Below are positions 28,426 to 35,311 of a DNA stretch of 36,668 bases, in pieces. Each line of letters begins with the position of its first letter. The stretch's first letter is position 1. Both the position numbers and the translations under genes were made by a program. Origin of the DNA: Prochlorococcus sp. AG-402-M18 (GTDB lineage Bacteria; Cyanobacteriota; Cyanobacteriia; PCC-6307; Cyanobiaceae); contig QCIQ01000015.1 of NCBI GenBank assembly GCA_003216595.1, positions 1 through 36,668 of the forward strand. Direction: 5' to 3'. The notes beneath the pieces were generated by a model, which was not told the origin of the DNA, did no database searches, and saw only the letters and a program-made list of their open reading frames with translations.

Positions 28426-28755
28426 ATGATGTGGCCACCAGCGAAAGCATGGACTAGCAAGGTATGTATTGATAGTCAGGTACATTTTGTTGCAATAAAT
28501 TATGGTGGAGAATTACTAAATAAATGGGTTGTTTTGATGTCAGTACTTGATTCTAATGTGGTCGTAAAAGTTTCTTGGTCACAATTAGTTGATTCCTCTA
28601 GATGGGAATCTGGATGGGATGAAATTACTTATTTAGAATCTTATAAATTAGTTAATAAAAAAGTTGATTTGGAATCTACTGAAAGTTATAATCTATCTGC
28701 CGATTCAGGCTTGACTATTCCTATAAGTAAAAATGCTATTAGACCTTGGTTTTAG
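28426..28755 (+). CDS. Small Trp-rich protein (TIGR02450/DUF2389-like)
   Basis: The 109-aa product has the spaced-tryptophan layout of the TIGR02450/DUF2389 group: AKAWTSKVCIDSQVHFVAIN, then a VVLMSVLDSNVVVKVSW beta region, and WESGWDEITYLE. The similarity is by pattern, so the family name is tentative. No signal peptide or membrane span. Members in other bacteria are small and functionally unknown. There are two tandem ATGs (28426, 28429). It sits between two other tiny ORFs upstream of the antenna gene. Confidence 0.6.
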   Translation: MMWPPAKAWTSKVCIDSQVHFVAINYGGELLNKWVVLMSVLDSNVVVKVSWSQLVDSSRWESGWDEITYLESYKLVNKKVDLESTESYNLSADSGLTIPISKNAIRPWF

Positions 28756-28901
28756 ATGATTTAAGTCATAAGTAATTAATATTTAATATGAAATTTTAAA
28801 GCGATTAAGTATAATTCTATTATTACTAGTCTTTCAATTTGATATTAGGCTTTCTTTAGTTGGCTTTTTACGTTAAAAAAAAGATACCACCTTGTAAACG
28901 A

Positions 28902-29144
28902 ATGATAGAAGAATCAAACTGGTTATCAGCAAAAGAAGCGAGTGAGGTTTTAAGAGTTGACGAACAACTTTTAGAGGTTTTGAGAGAAATGGGTTATTTA
29001 AAACCAGGATCTCATTGGAGAAGTTCAAATGATCCAAAACAATTACCATGGAAGCCAAAAGTTTTCTATCTTATAGGCGGATGTAAAGCTGTTGTTGATT
29101 CTTGGAAAAAAAATTATGTCTCTTCTGATCAAATAGCTGCTTAA
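28902..29144 (+). CDS. Small helix-turn-helix-like protein, unknown
   Basis: From ATG 28902 the product is 80 aa: NWLSAKEASEVLRVDEQLLE then LREMGYLKPGSHWR. This order (acidic helix, AxEAxxVLxV, a turn, then a recognition-like helix and GxLKPGxHWR) resembles MerR/excisionase-type winged HTH domains. The C-terminal half (PWKPKVFYLIGGCKAVVDSW) is not recognised. The frame also opens from a TTG at 28860, adding 14 basic residues. A DNA-binding role is inferred only from the pattern. It is the last small plus-strand ORF before the pcb spacer. Confidence 0.55.
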   Translation: MIEESNWLSAKEASEVLRVDEQLLEVLREMGYLKPGSHWRSSNDPKQLPWKPKVFYLIGGCKAVVDSWKKNYVSSDQIAA

Positions 29145-29189
29145 GAAAAATTATAAACTTTAGTTAATTCGATATTTAAGACTTATTTT

Positions 29190-29354
29190 TTAGGCTACTA
29201 AATTTTCATCTTTACAGTCTTTTATAGAAGTCTCCAAAATTGGATAAAGAGAAATCATTTTTCCGTACTCGGGAGATGTTCTATAAACATTCGCTTTTTT
29301 TCTGTAGTGGTCGGCTGTCTCCATCTCTAGACTATTAGGTCGAGTAAATTTCAT
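29190..29354 (-). CDS. Small ORF, 54 aa, unknown (minus strand)
   Basis: Below usual length cut-offs but with a protein-like composition: it starts MKFTRPNSLEMETADHYRKK, continues with YRTSPEYGKMISLYPIL and ends KDENLVA before TAA (29190-29192). The mix of Pro, Trp-free polar residues and amphipathic spacing is unlike translated AT-rich spacer. It is the only decent open frame in the 585-bp gap between the HTH-like gene and pcb, transcribed away from pcb. No clear ribosome-binding site is seen. A second ATG lies at codon 11. Family not recognised. Confidence 0.5.
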   Translation of the reverse strand: MKFTRPNSLEMETADHYRKKANVYRTSPEYGKMISLYPILETSIKDCKDENLVA

Positions 29355-29729
29355 AAGTCGATATCCAAGAGGATTTAATTATTTAATAGTTATAAATAAA
29401 GAGACCAAATTCATATTTTATATTAATTACATATTTGCATGTATTTATATGGATTCTGAGACTTGATTGGTCTCGAATGCCTGATATAAATCAATTTAAT
29501 GTATCAATTACTTCTTTATTTAGAATTTCTTAGTTAGGTAATTTTCTCGATTTTGTTTGTTATGTCTCCTCGGCTGTATGTTCCTTAATGATTAAAACCT
29601 GTTCTTTTTGATATTTTTTTATTTGCATTTGATTTAAATAATAAAAAAAATTTACAGATTCTTTCTCTTGCATGAGTATTCGTTGAAATTGCAGTATTCT
29701 CTGATCGGTTTTGAAAAATAGCACTTCTA
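29355..29729 (+). other. Long AT-rich leader/promoter region of the pcb gene
   Basis: The 375 bp before the antenna gene hold no convincing gene. GAGACCAA (29401-29408) pairs with TTGGTCTC (29467-29474). Within it TACAT/ATGTA (29428-29432, 29439-29443) forms a small stem, and GAGAC/GTCTC (29458-29462, 29470-29474) forms an alternative stem. TTGATT (29463-29468) and TATAAA (29485-29490), spaced by 16 bp, form a possible promoter that overlaps the right arm. If used, it gives a leader of about 230 nt. A shorter leader is equally possible. Confidence 0.4.
29463..29490 (+). promoter_or_regulatory. Possible pcb promoter overlapping an inverted-repeat arm
   Basis: TTGATT (29463-29468), a 16-bp spacer and TATAAA (29485-29490). 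The right arm of the GAGACCAA inverted repeat covers the end of the -35 box. Other AT-rich hexamers nearby are as good, so this is tentative. Confidence 0.3.
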
Positions 29730-30782
29730 ATGCAGACCTATGGAAATTCAGCAGTCACCTACGGGTGGTGGGCTGGTAACTCAGGGGTCACCAACCGTTC
29801 AGGCAAATTTATTGCTGCACATGCCGCTCATACCGGCTTGATTGCTTTCTGGGCTGGTGCCTTCACGTTATTTGAATTAGCTCGTTTTGACCCTTCCGTA
29901 CCAATGGGTCATCAGCCTTTAATTGCTCTTCCTCATTTAGCAGCTTTAGGTTTAGGCTTTGATGAGTCTGGGGCTTTTGTTGGTGGTACTGCAGTTGTTT
30001 CAATTGCTGTGGTTCACCTAGTTTTGTCCATGGTTTATGGCGCTGGTGGATTAATGCATTCATTGCTTTTTTCTAGCGATATGCAGGAATCTTCAGTACC
30101 TCAAGCTAGGAAATTTAAACTTGAATGGGACAACCCTGACAACCAGACTTTCATACTTGGACATCATTTGATTTTCTTTGGTGTAGCTTGTATTTGGTTT
30201 GTTGAATGGGCCAGAATCCATGGAATTTATGATCCTGCTGTTGGTGCTATTCGTCAGGTTGAATATGACCTTAACTTGAGTCACATTTGGGACCATCAGT
30301 TCGACTTCCTTACTATTGATAGTTTGGAAGATGTAATGGGAGGACATGCTTTCTTGGCTTTCTTGGAAATTACTGGTGGGGCATTCCACATCGCTACTAA
30401 GCAAGTTGGTGAATATACGAAGTTCAAAGGATCTGGTCTTCTATCTGCAGAAGCGGTTCTTTCATGGTCTCTTGCCGGTATTGGTTGGATGGCTGTAGTT
30501 GCTGCATTCTGGTGTGCACAAAACACAACTGTCTATCCTGTTGAATGGTTCGGGGAACCATTGGCGCTTAAGTTTGGTATTTCTCCTTATTGGATAGATA
30601 CTGTTGATCTTCCTAACGGAGCTCATACTTCACGTGCTTGGCTTTCTAACGTTCATTATTACTTTGGATTCTTCTTTATCCAAGGACATTTATGGCATGC
30701 TCTTAGGGCAATGGGATTCGACTTTAAACGAGTAACCAATGCCTTAAGTAATCTTGATACTGCTTCAGTATCTCTCAAATAG
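29730..30782 (+). CDS. pcb: Pcb light-harvesting protein (divinyl chlorophyll a/b antenna, IsiA/CP43 family)
   Basis: Thylakoid antenna protein of prochlorophytes that binds divinyl chlorophylls and feeds photosystem I or II. Six membrane helices are visible with paired chlorophyll-ligand histidines: HAAHTGLIAFWAG, VHLVLSMVYGAGGLMHSLLF, LGHHLIFFGVACIWFVEWA, GGHAFLAFLEITGGAFHI and FFFIQGHLWHALRAMG. At 350 aa it lacks the large lumenal loop of CP43 (PsbC), which separates Pcb/IsiA from PsbC. Prochlorococcus strains carry one to several pcb copies; I cannot say which paralogue this is. Monocistronic, with its own strong terminator. Confidence 0.93.
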   Translation: MQTYGNSAVTYGWWAGNSGVTNRSGKFIAAHAAHTGLIAFWAGAFTLFELARFDPSVPMGHQPLIALPHLAALGLGFDESGAFVGGTAVVSIAVVHLVLSMVYGAGGLMHSLLFSSDMQESSVPQARKFKLEWDNPDNQTFILGHHLIFFGVACIWFVEWARIHGIYDPAVGAIRQVEYDLNLSHIWDHQFDFLTIDSLEDVMGGHAFLAFLEITGGAFHIATKQVGEYTKFKGSGLLSAEAVLSWSLAGIGWMAVVAAFWCAQNTTVYPVEWFGEPLALKFGISPYWIDTVDLPNGAHTSRAWLSNVHYYFGFFFIQGHLWHALRAMGFDFKRVTNALSNLDTASVSLK

Positions 30783-30794
30783 TTAAATAAATTT

Positions 30795-30839
30795 AACTCA
30801 ATAAAAAAAGCCCCACTTTGGGGCTTTTTTTATTGAGTT
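30795..30839 (+). terminator. Strong, near-symmetric rho-independent terminator after pcb
   Basis: A perfect 20-bp inverted repeat (30795-30814 and 30820-30839) closes a 5-nt loop ACTTT. The GCCCC/GGGGC core is flanked by a run of seven A on the left and seven T on the right (30825-30831). It begins 13 bp after the pcb stop. The A-run gives it the layout of a bidirectional terminator. No gene runs into it from the right, so only the plus direction is clearly needed. Confidence 0.92.
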
Positions 30840-31083
30840 GTATTTATCAATAGGTTTGTAATAAGAATGAGAATAAATCAGATTTCTTATTGGTTTAATA
30901 TTTTTAAAACATTTATTTAATTAATTTCTAGTTCTAGATTTATTATATATTTACTAATAATTAGGGCTAAGTAAATGATTTGATTGAGATATGATAAGAA
31001 TCAAATTTACTTTTGATGTTAAATATTCAGATGAGATATTATTTTTTATGAATTTTCATTTACTTCCGTAAGCTTGTTAATAG

Positions 31084-32469
31084 ATGAGTCTGAGGTTTTT
31101 AGGTTTGCTAGACCTATATAAAAATAATGCAATCCCAACGTTAGTTCTTTCCTTGGGTTTACTTGGAATTATTGGAATTCTTCTAACCCTTGGTAGAAGA
31201 TTGGACTCAGCGATGAAGTTGGAAAGATTTGGTATTCCCATAGCCCTTTTAGTCGGAGCATTAGGCTTTTTAATTGGTCCTTATGGTCCTTTTTCATTGT
31301 TACCAGAAAGGGTTCTGAATACTTGGGTGCAGTTACCAACTCCATTGCTTACTTTAGTTTTTGCGACCTTAATGCTAGGAAGACCTATTCCAAGAATAAG
31401 TGTCTTGTGGAAACCAGTTGCTTCCCAGGCATTGTTAGGCCTTTTACTAGGTTTTGGTCAATATGTTGTTGGCGGGATAATCGTGTTGTCATTTTTGCTT
31501 CCTTACCTAGGAGTAGATCCATTGATGGGATGCATTATTGAAGTTGGTTTTGAAGGAGGACATGGAGCTGCGGCAATAATGGGAGATAGTTTTAGAAAGT
31601 TAGGCTTCCCGGAGGGGTTAGATCTGGGGTTTGCAATGGCAACAATAGGCTTATTAGCCTCTACTTTGTTAGGTAGTGGCTTAGTTGTTCTAGGTAGGTT
31701 TTTTGGATGGCTTGTCCCTGCTGAACAAGTGAGCAAGAATGATCAATATGATATTGACTTAGAATTTAAGCCAATTGAACAAATTAAGTTACTTTTATAT
31801 AACTTTGCTCTGGCTGGATTAGCGGTATTAGTTGGTATCTTCTTACTATTTTGTTTAAGGCTAGTTTCTGCATATTTTGGTGATATAAGTAAGCAGGTGA
31901 TATTAGCGTTCCCTGTATTTCCTCTAGCTTTATTGGGTTCATTATTTATAAGATTTTCATTAGAAAAAACTGGAAATACAAAATTAGTCTCATCACTTTT
32001 TCAACGTGAGATTGGCATACTCTCAACTGATTTACTTATAATTACCGCAATGGCGGGATTGAATTTACCTTTATTGGTTAACTATTGGATACCAATTGCT
32101 ATTTTAGCGATTGGTGGATTGATATGGAATCTTGCAGGTATGTTGATCTTTTCTAGATTGTTTTTTAGAGAAGAGTGGTTTGAAAGAGCAATAGCAGAGT
32201 TTGGAAATTCAACGGGGGTTGCAGCTAGTGGATTATTGTTGTTGAGATTGGCTGACCCTAGAAATTCAACTAATACTTTACCTGTGTTTTCTATCAAACA
32301 ATTATTTCTTCAACCACTTCTTTCTGGAGGCTTAATTACTGTAATAGCACCATTATTTATTAGTAATTTTGGGCTTAAAGGGTGGACAGAATTTTGTGGA
32401 TTAATTTCATTATCTTTATGTGCAGTCGCAATATCTTTGCAGTCAAAATATACAAAAACTTCAGCATGA
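31084..32469 (+). CDS. gltS: GltS-type sodium/glutamate symporter family protein
   Basis: Integral membrane transporter of the ESS (GltS) family. About eleven to twelve hydrophobic helices run through 461 aa. The signature is in VGFEGGHGAAAIMGDSF (residues ~155-171), where ESS proteins have an EGGHGT-like motif in a re-entrant loop. A second inverted half carries FGNSTGVAASGLLLLRLADP. Na+-coupled glutamate uptake is the known role of characterised members; the true substrate here is inferred. It stands alone between pcb and small unknown genes, with a 300-bp AT-rich spacer upstream. Confidence 0.8.
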   Translation: MSLRFLGLLDLYKNNAIPTLVLSLGLLGIIGILLTLGRRLDSAMKLERFGIPIALLVGALGFLIGPYGPFSLLPERVLNTWVQLPTPLLTLVFATLMLGRPIPRISVLWKPVASQALLGLLLGFGQYVVGGIIVLSFLLPYLGVDPLMGCIIEVGFEGGHGAAAIMGDSFRKLGFPEGLDLGFAMATIGLLASTLLGSGLVVLGRFFGWLVPAEQVSKNDQYDIDLEFKPIEQIKLLLYNFALAGLAVLVGIFLLFCLRLVSAYFGDISKQVILAFPVFPLALLGSLFIRFSLEKTGNTKLVSSLFQREIGILSTDLLIITAMAGLNLPLLVNYWIPIAILAIGGLIWNLAGMLIFSRLFFREEWFERAIAEFGNSTGVAASGLLLLRLADPRNSTNTLPVFSIKQLFLQPLLSGGLITVIAPLFISNFGLKGWTEFCGLISLSLCAVAISLQSKYTKTSA

Positions 32470-32540
32470 CAATTAATATACTTAAGAAAAGTTATAATTT
32501 ACAGAAATATATTTTTTAATAAACCATCTTACTCCTTTAT

Positions 32541-32798
32541 ATGAACCGACAAATTTACAAAGATATCCCTCCTCAAGAATTAAAAGAAAAATGGTTTAAA
32601 AGTCATCTTCTTGGAAAAGAGGTTGAATTAAGAGAACTTTATGAACTGCCTCAGGATCAGTTGGATTTAGTTATGGCAGAAACAGCAGAGTTCCGGAGCG
32701 ATATAGGAAATAGAGATAGAAATTTAGGTAAATTCTGTACAGCTGGCTATTTTTTAGAGTTATCAAGAATCATTGATAAAAGAAGAGCTTCAGAATGA
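32541..32798 (+). CDS. Small acidic/basic soluble protein, unknown
   Basis: 85 aa, not recognised. It reads as soluble and helical with many charged pairs: IYKDIPPQELKEKWFKSH, ELRELYELPQDQLDLVMAE, AEFRSDIGNRDRNLGKFCTA. No signal, no membrane span. ATG start, 71 bp after gltS and ending 9 bp before the convergent GST stop. Regular composition and absence of low complexity support a real gene. Confidence 0.6.
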   Translation: MNRQIYKDIPPQELKEKWFKSHLLGKEVELRELYELPQDQLDLVMAETAEFRSDIGNRDRNLGKFCTAGYFLELSRIIDKRRASE

Positions 32799-32807
32799 TT
32801 CTCTACT

Positions 32808-33476
32808 TTATTTTCCGAAAAATATGGGAGCATTTCCCTTACGCCAAGGATCATTTTTTTTCATAACTATTGAATATTCCTTATGTGTAAAAAAATAATT
32901 TAACCAACTGCGTAAAAATTGGATTTCATTATTTTGATCAAATCTTTTAATGTCCGCTATTCTAAATTGCCTGACAAATGGCCAAATAGCCCAATCAGCT
33001 AGGGTCTCTTTTGCATCAACAAGAAATAGCGGTTTGCCTTTTTTTGAAAATCCTTTTAATCTATCATTTAAAGATAAAAGTATTTGCATACCAGCAGTTC
33101 GATGAGTTTCTGATTCTTCTAAATTGAATCTAGATGCATATTTAAACCGATCCAAATGATATTTAAAGATATTATCGTTTGTTTCTATAAGACTTGATAT
33201 CTCTTGTGATTTATCATGATTATTACCAAAGAATGCATGCATATTTGATCTTTTGATACTCCAGATCATGATATCTAAACTCTCATCAATTACTTTATTT
33301 AAACTAGTTTTTAATACAGGTACAGTTGCTTTCTTAGAAATTTGAATTAATTCAATGGGTTTCTTCTTTAGATCGACCTCTCTCAGCTCCACTAATTGAT
33401 TTGTATTTAATAAAGCCCATCTAGCTCTAATCGCGTAAGGACATCGTCTAAAGCTATATAAAATATTGTGCTTCAT
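32808..33476 (-). CDS. Glutathione S-transferase family protein
   Basis: Thioredoxin-fold N-terminal domain with YSFRRCPYAIRARWALL (Cys12-Pro-Tyr motif of the GrxA/omega-like type) and the cis-proline TVPVLKT, then an all-helical C-terminal domain (GKPLFLVDAKETLADWAIWPFVRQF). The Cys in the active site suggests thiol-disulfide or deglutathionylation chemistry rather than classical conjugation. 222 aa is the normal length. It is divergent from the GIY-YIG-like membrane gene across ~190 bp. Confidence 0.8.
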   Translation of the reverse strand: MKHNILYSFRRCPYAIRARWALLNTNQLVELREVDLKKKPIELIQISKKATVPVLKTSLNKVIDESLDIMIWSIKRSNMHAFFGNNHDKSQEISSLIETNDNIFKYHLDRFKYASRFNLEESETHRTAGMQILLSLNDRLKGFSKKGKPLFLVDAKETLADWAIWPFVRQFRIADIKRFDQNNEIQFLRSWLNYFFTHKEYSIVMKKNDPWRKGNAPIFFGK

Positions 33477-33571
33477 AAGTTTCCTGTTAAAATCACTTTG
33501 TGCTCTATACCTAAATATGATTACTCAAAACTATAAATTGCAAATAGAATTCACTTATTAAGTATATTCTA

Positions 33572-33600
33572 TTGACGATTTCCTTTGGGAATTATATTTT
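33572..33600 (+). promoter_or_regulatory. Candidate promoter of the GIY-YIG-like membrane gene
   Basis: TTGACG (33572-33577), a 17-bp spacer and TATTTT (33595-33600; TATATT at 33593 with a 15-bp spacer). It lies 65 bp upstream of the preferred ATG at 33665. Confidence 0.4.
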
Positions 33601-33664
33601 ACTATGAAAATATAATCCATTGTTTTTATATCCCAAACGCTTCATTTCTCCAGAAAATCAAATT

Positions 33665-34225
33665 ATGTCAGGATTTGTTTATTTAATGAAAAACGGAGAT
33701 TTATATAAGCTCGGATGTACTACTGATTTGAAAAGTGAAGCTAGTAAATTGAAACCAGGTGAAATAATTTCTTCTTTCAAAACTAATGATCCCAAATCTT
33801 TTGAGGTAAGATTATTGAGGCTTTATAAGAAAAAAAGGATCCCGGATACAAACTATTTTCGTTTGTCTGAATCAGAAGTTAATAATTGCAGAAAGCATTT
33901 AGAAGGGAAAAGTAATTTACCAAAAAGCTTAAATGATGAGTTGAGAATAGGATTGAATGGATCTTTATTGTTTGCAACTATAACTTTTTTTATCTCCTTC
34001 CTTGTTAATAAGATGTTTATATTTAGTTTCTTTCTTTCTATATTATTTGCCTCTCTTCCTATGTGGTCACTTGCCATTCTTGGTAGCTTTGGAGGTTACG
34101 ATACTGATGACCTTACACTCTTCTCGACAGTTTCTAATAGATTAAAAGGTTTCCTTATTGCTATTTCTATGATTTCAATTTCATATGTTCTATATACTTT
34201 TTTAGGCTTTTCAATTCCTTTTTGA
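33665..34225 (+). CDS. GIY-YIG/T5orf172-like domain fused to membrane helices
   Basis: From ATG 33665 the product is 186 aa. Residues 3-80 resemble the GIY-YIG-fold T5orf172/MUG113 group: SGFVYLMKNGDLYKLGCTTD, KSFEVRLLRLYKKKRIPDTN with a conserved-looking Glu47, and YFRLSESEV where relatives have a W/Y-F-x-L strand. The catalytic arginine expected a few residues after YKLG is absent (LKSEASKLK), so nuclease activity is doubtful. Three hydrophobic segments follow at about 101-115, 117-140 and 162-183. A TTG at 33620 would add 15 residues. The gene is not in a defence or mobile context; function unknown. Confidence 0.65.
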   Translation: MSGFVYLMKNGDLYKLGCTTDLKSEASKLKPGEIISSFKTNDPKSFEVRLLRLYKKKRIPDTNYFRLSESEVNNCRKHLEGKSNLPKSLNDELRIGLNGSLLFATITFFISFLVNKMFIFSFFLSILFASLPMWSLAILGSFGGYDTDDLTLFSTVSNRLKGFLIAISMISISYVLYTFLGFSIPF

Positions 34226-34283
34226 TCTAAATAATTATTTTTCTCCATACATATAGTTTATAGTTTCTTGCTTAATTTTCAAA

Positions 34284-34295
34284 TTATAGCTATAA
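34284..34295. repeat. 12-bp palindrome and adjacent hairpin upstream of a small membrane gene
   Basis: TTATAGCTATAA is a perfect dyad, 32 bp before the ATG of the 84-aa membrane protein. Right after it GATATT (34297-34302) and AATATC (34311-34316) form a second dyad. Both are AT-rich, so chance is a real alternative. Confidence 0.35.
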
Positions 34296-34327
34296 AGATA
34301 TTTAATAGATAATATCCTTTAAAGAAT

Positions 34328-34582
34328 ATGAACATTTCTGATTATCTTCAATTTTTAGAGCCAATACAAGAACAGCTTAATAAGGTTTACTCTATTGCTT
34401 CTTTAGTTCTTACTGTTTTAATCAGTTTGTGGCTTTTTAATTTTATAGTAGGTCTTATACAACGAACTTATTCTGTAGGTAAGGCTATAGGAAGTTTTTA
34501 TAGGAATTATTTTCATAAGTATCTCCGTAAGTCTGTTCTAGGAGTCTTGAATACATTTAAGAAAACCACCAATCCTATTTAG
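34328..34582 (+). CDS. Small single-span membrane protein, unknown
   Basis: 84 aa with one hydrophobic helix at about residues 22-45 (YSIASLVLTVLISLWLFNFIVG) between a short acidic N-terminus and a basic, aromatic C-terminus (SFYRNYFHKYLRKSVLG). By the positive-inside rule the tail is cytoplasmic. Not recognised. It ends 16 bp before the stop of the convergent SDR gene. Confidence 0.6.
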   Translation: MNISDYLQFLEPIQEQLNKVYSIASLVLTVLISLWLFNFIVGLIQRTYSVGKAIGSFYRNYFHKYLRKSVLGVLNTFKKTTNPI

Positions 34583-34597
34583 AAAATATGTTTCCTG

Positions 34598-35311
34598 CTA
34601 AATTGTTGTTTCAAGTTGACAGTTGAGTGCGATTTCAAAAGGTACCGATCTGTTTGGTAAATCCAGTAAATTTGAACAAATATTTGCAATATCTTTTGCT
34701 TGTATCATATCTTTTTTCGGAAAATAATTTATTTCTTTTGCCATGTCTGTATTTACCCATCCTGGACAAATAGCTGTAACTCTAATACCTTTTTCCCACC
34801 CTTCATTTCTCATGGTTTGGCATAAGCTCATCAAAGCGAATTTACTCATAGAATAGCTAGCTAAGTTACCTTTTGATCGTTTCCCACTCATCGATACCAA
34901 AACAATAATTCGTGCTGAATTACTTTTAGATAAATACTTCCAAGCATCTTTTGTTAATATCCATGGTCCCATTACATTAACCTTCCATAGATCTTCTATA
35001 TCTCCTATTTCATTATTATCAAAAATTAAATTTGTTCTTTTAAAGATTCCAGCACAATGAATAATAGTATCAATCTTCTTAAAAGTTTTGAATGTACTCT
35101 CTACCCATGAATTTGATGATTTATGATCAGTTGCATTATAATTATGTACCATAATTCTTTCTGGATTATTTAATTTTGGATCTAAGGGTGTATTGAGAAT
35201 GCTTTCTTTTTTCCTTACTCCTAAGCTTAACGAATGACCGTCTTTAAGTAATTTTAATGCTATCGCTTTACCTATGCCTCTACTTGCTCCACTTATAAGA
35301 ATTTTTCTCAT
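34598..35311 (-). CDS. Short-chain dehydrogenase/reductase
   Basis: Classical SDR: cofactor motif SGASRGIGKAIALKL (residues ~6-20), structural HCAGIF (the NNAG-like position is HCAG), catalytic Ser in VLVSMSGKRS, YSMSK (Tyr-x-x-x-Lys) and CPGWVNTDM. The TGxxxGxG arginine suggests NADP(H). 237 aa is normal. The start overlaps the lycopene cyclase stop by 4 bp (ATGA), so the two are translationally coupled, which hints at a carotenoid- or lipid-related substrate, though this is not shown by sequence. Confidence 0.83.
   Translation of the reverse strand: MRKILISGASRGIGKAIALKLLKDGHSLSLGVRKKESILNTPLDPKLNNPERIMVHNYNATDHKSSNSWVESTFKTFKKIDTIIHCAGIFKRTNLIFDNNEIGDIEDLWKVNVMGPWILTKDAWKYLSKSNSARIIVLVSMSGKRSKGNLASYSMSKFALMSLCQTMRNEGWEKGIRVTAICPGWVNTDMAKEINYFPKKDMIQAKDIANICSNLLDLPNRSVPFEIALNCQLETTI

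Noticed and set aside
29560-29673. 37-aa minus-strand ORF (starts MQEKESVNFFYYLNQ) just upstream of pcb
   Set aside because: Length is within chance for AT-rich DNA, its start lies only 57 bp from pcb in the likely leader, and the sequence is low in complexity. Kept out of the gene list; a conservation test would decide.
30840-31083. Small genes or an sRNA in the pcb-gltS spacer
   Set aside because: The longest plus frame noticed (MRINQISYW...) is 17 codons; no Yfr1-like ACTCCTCACAC or Yfr2-like GGAAACA repeat was found.
33572-34225. Defence or homing-endonuclease system around the GIY-YIG-like gene
   Set aside because: No partner methylase, integrase, toxin-antitoxin pair or intron features nearby, and the catalytic Arg seems absent.
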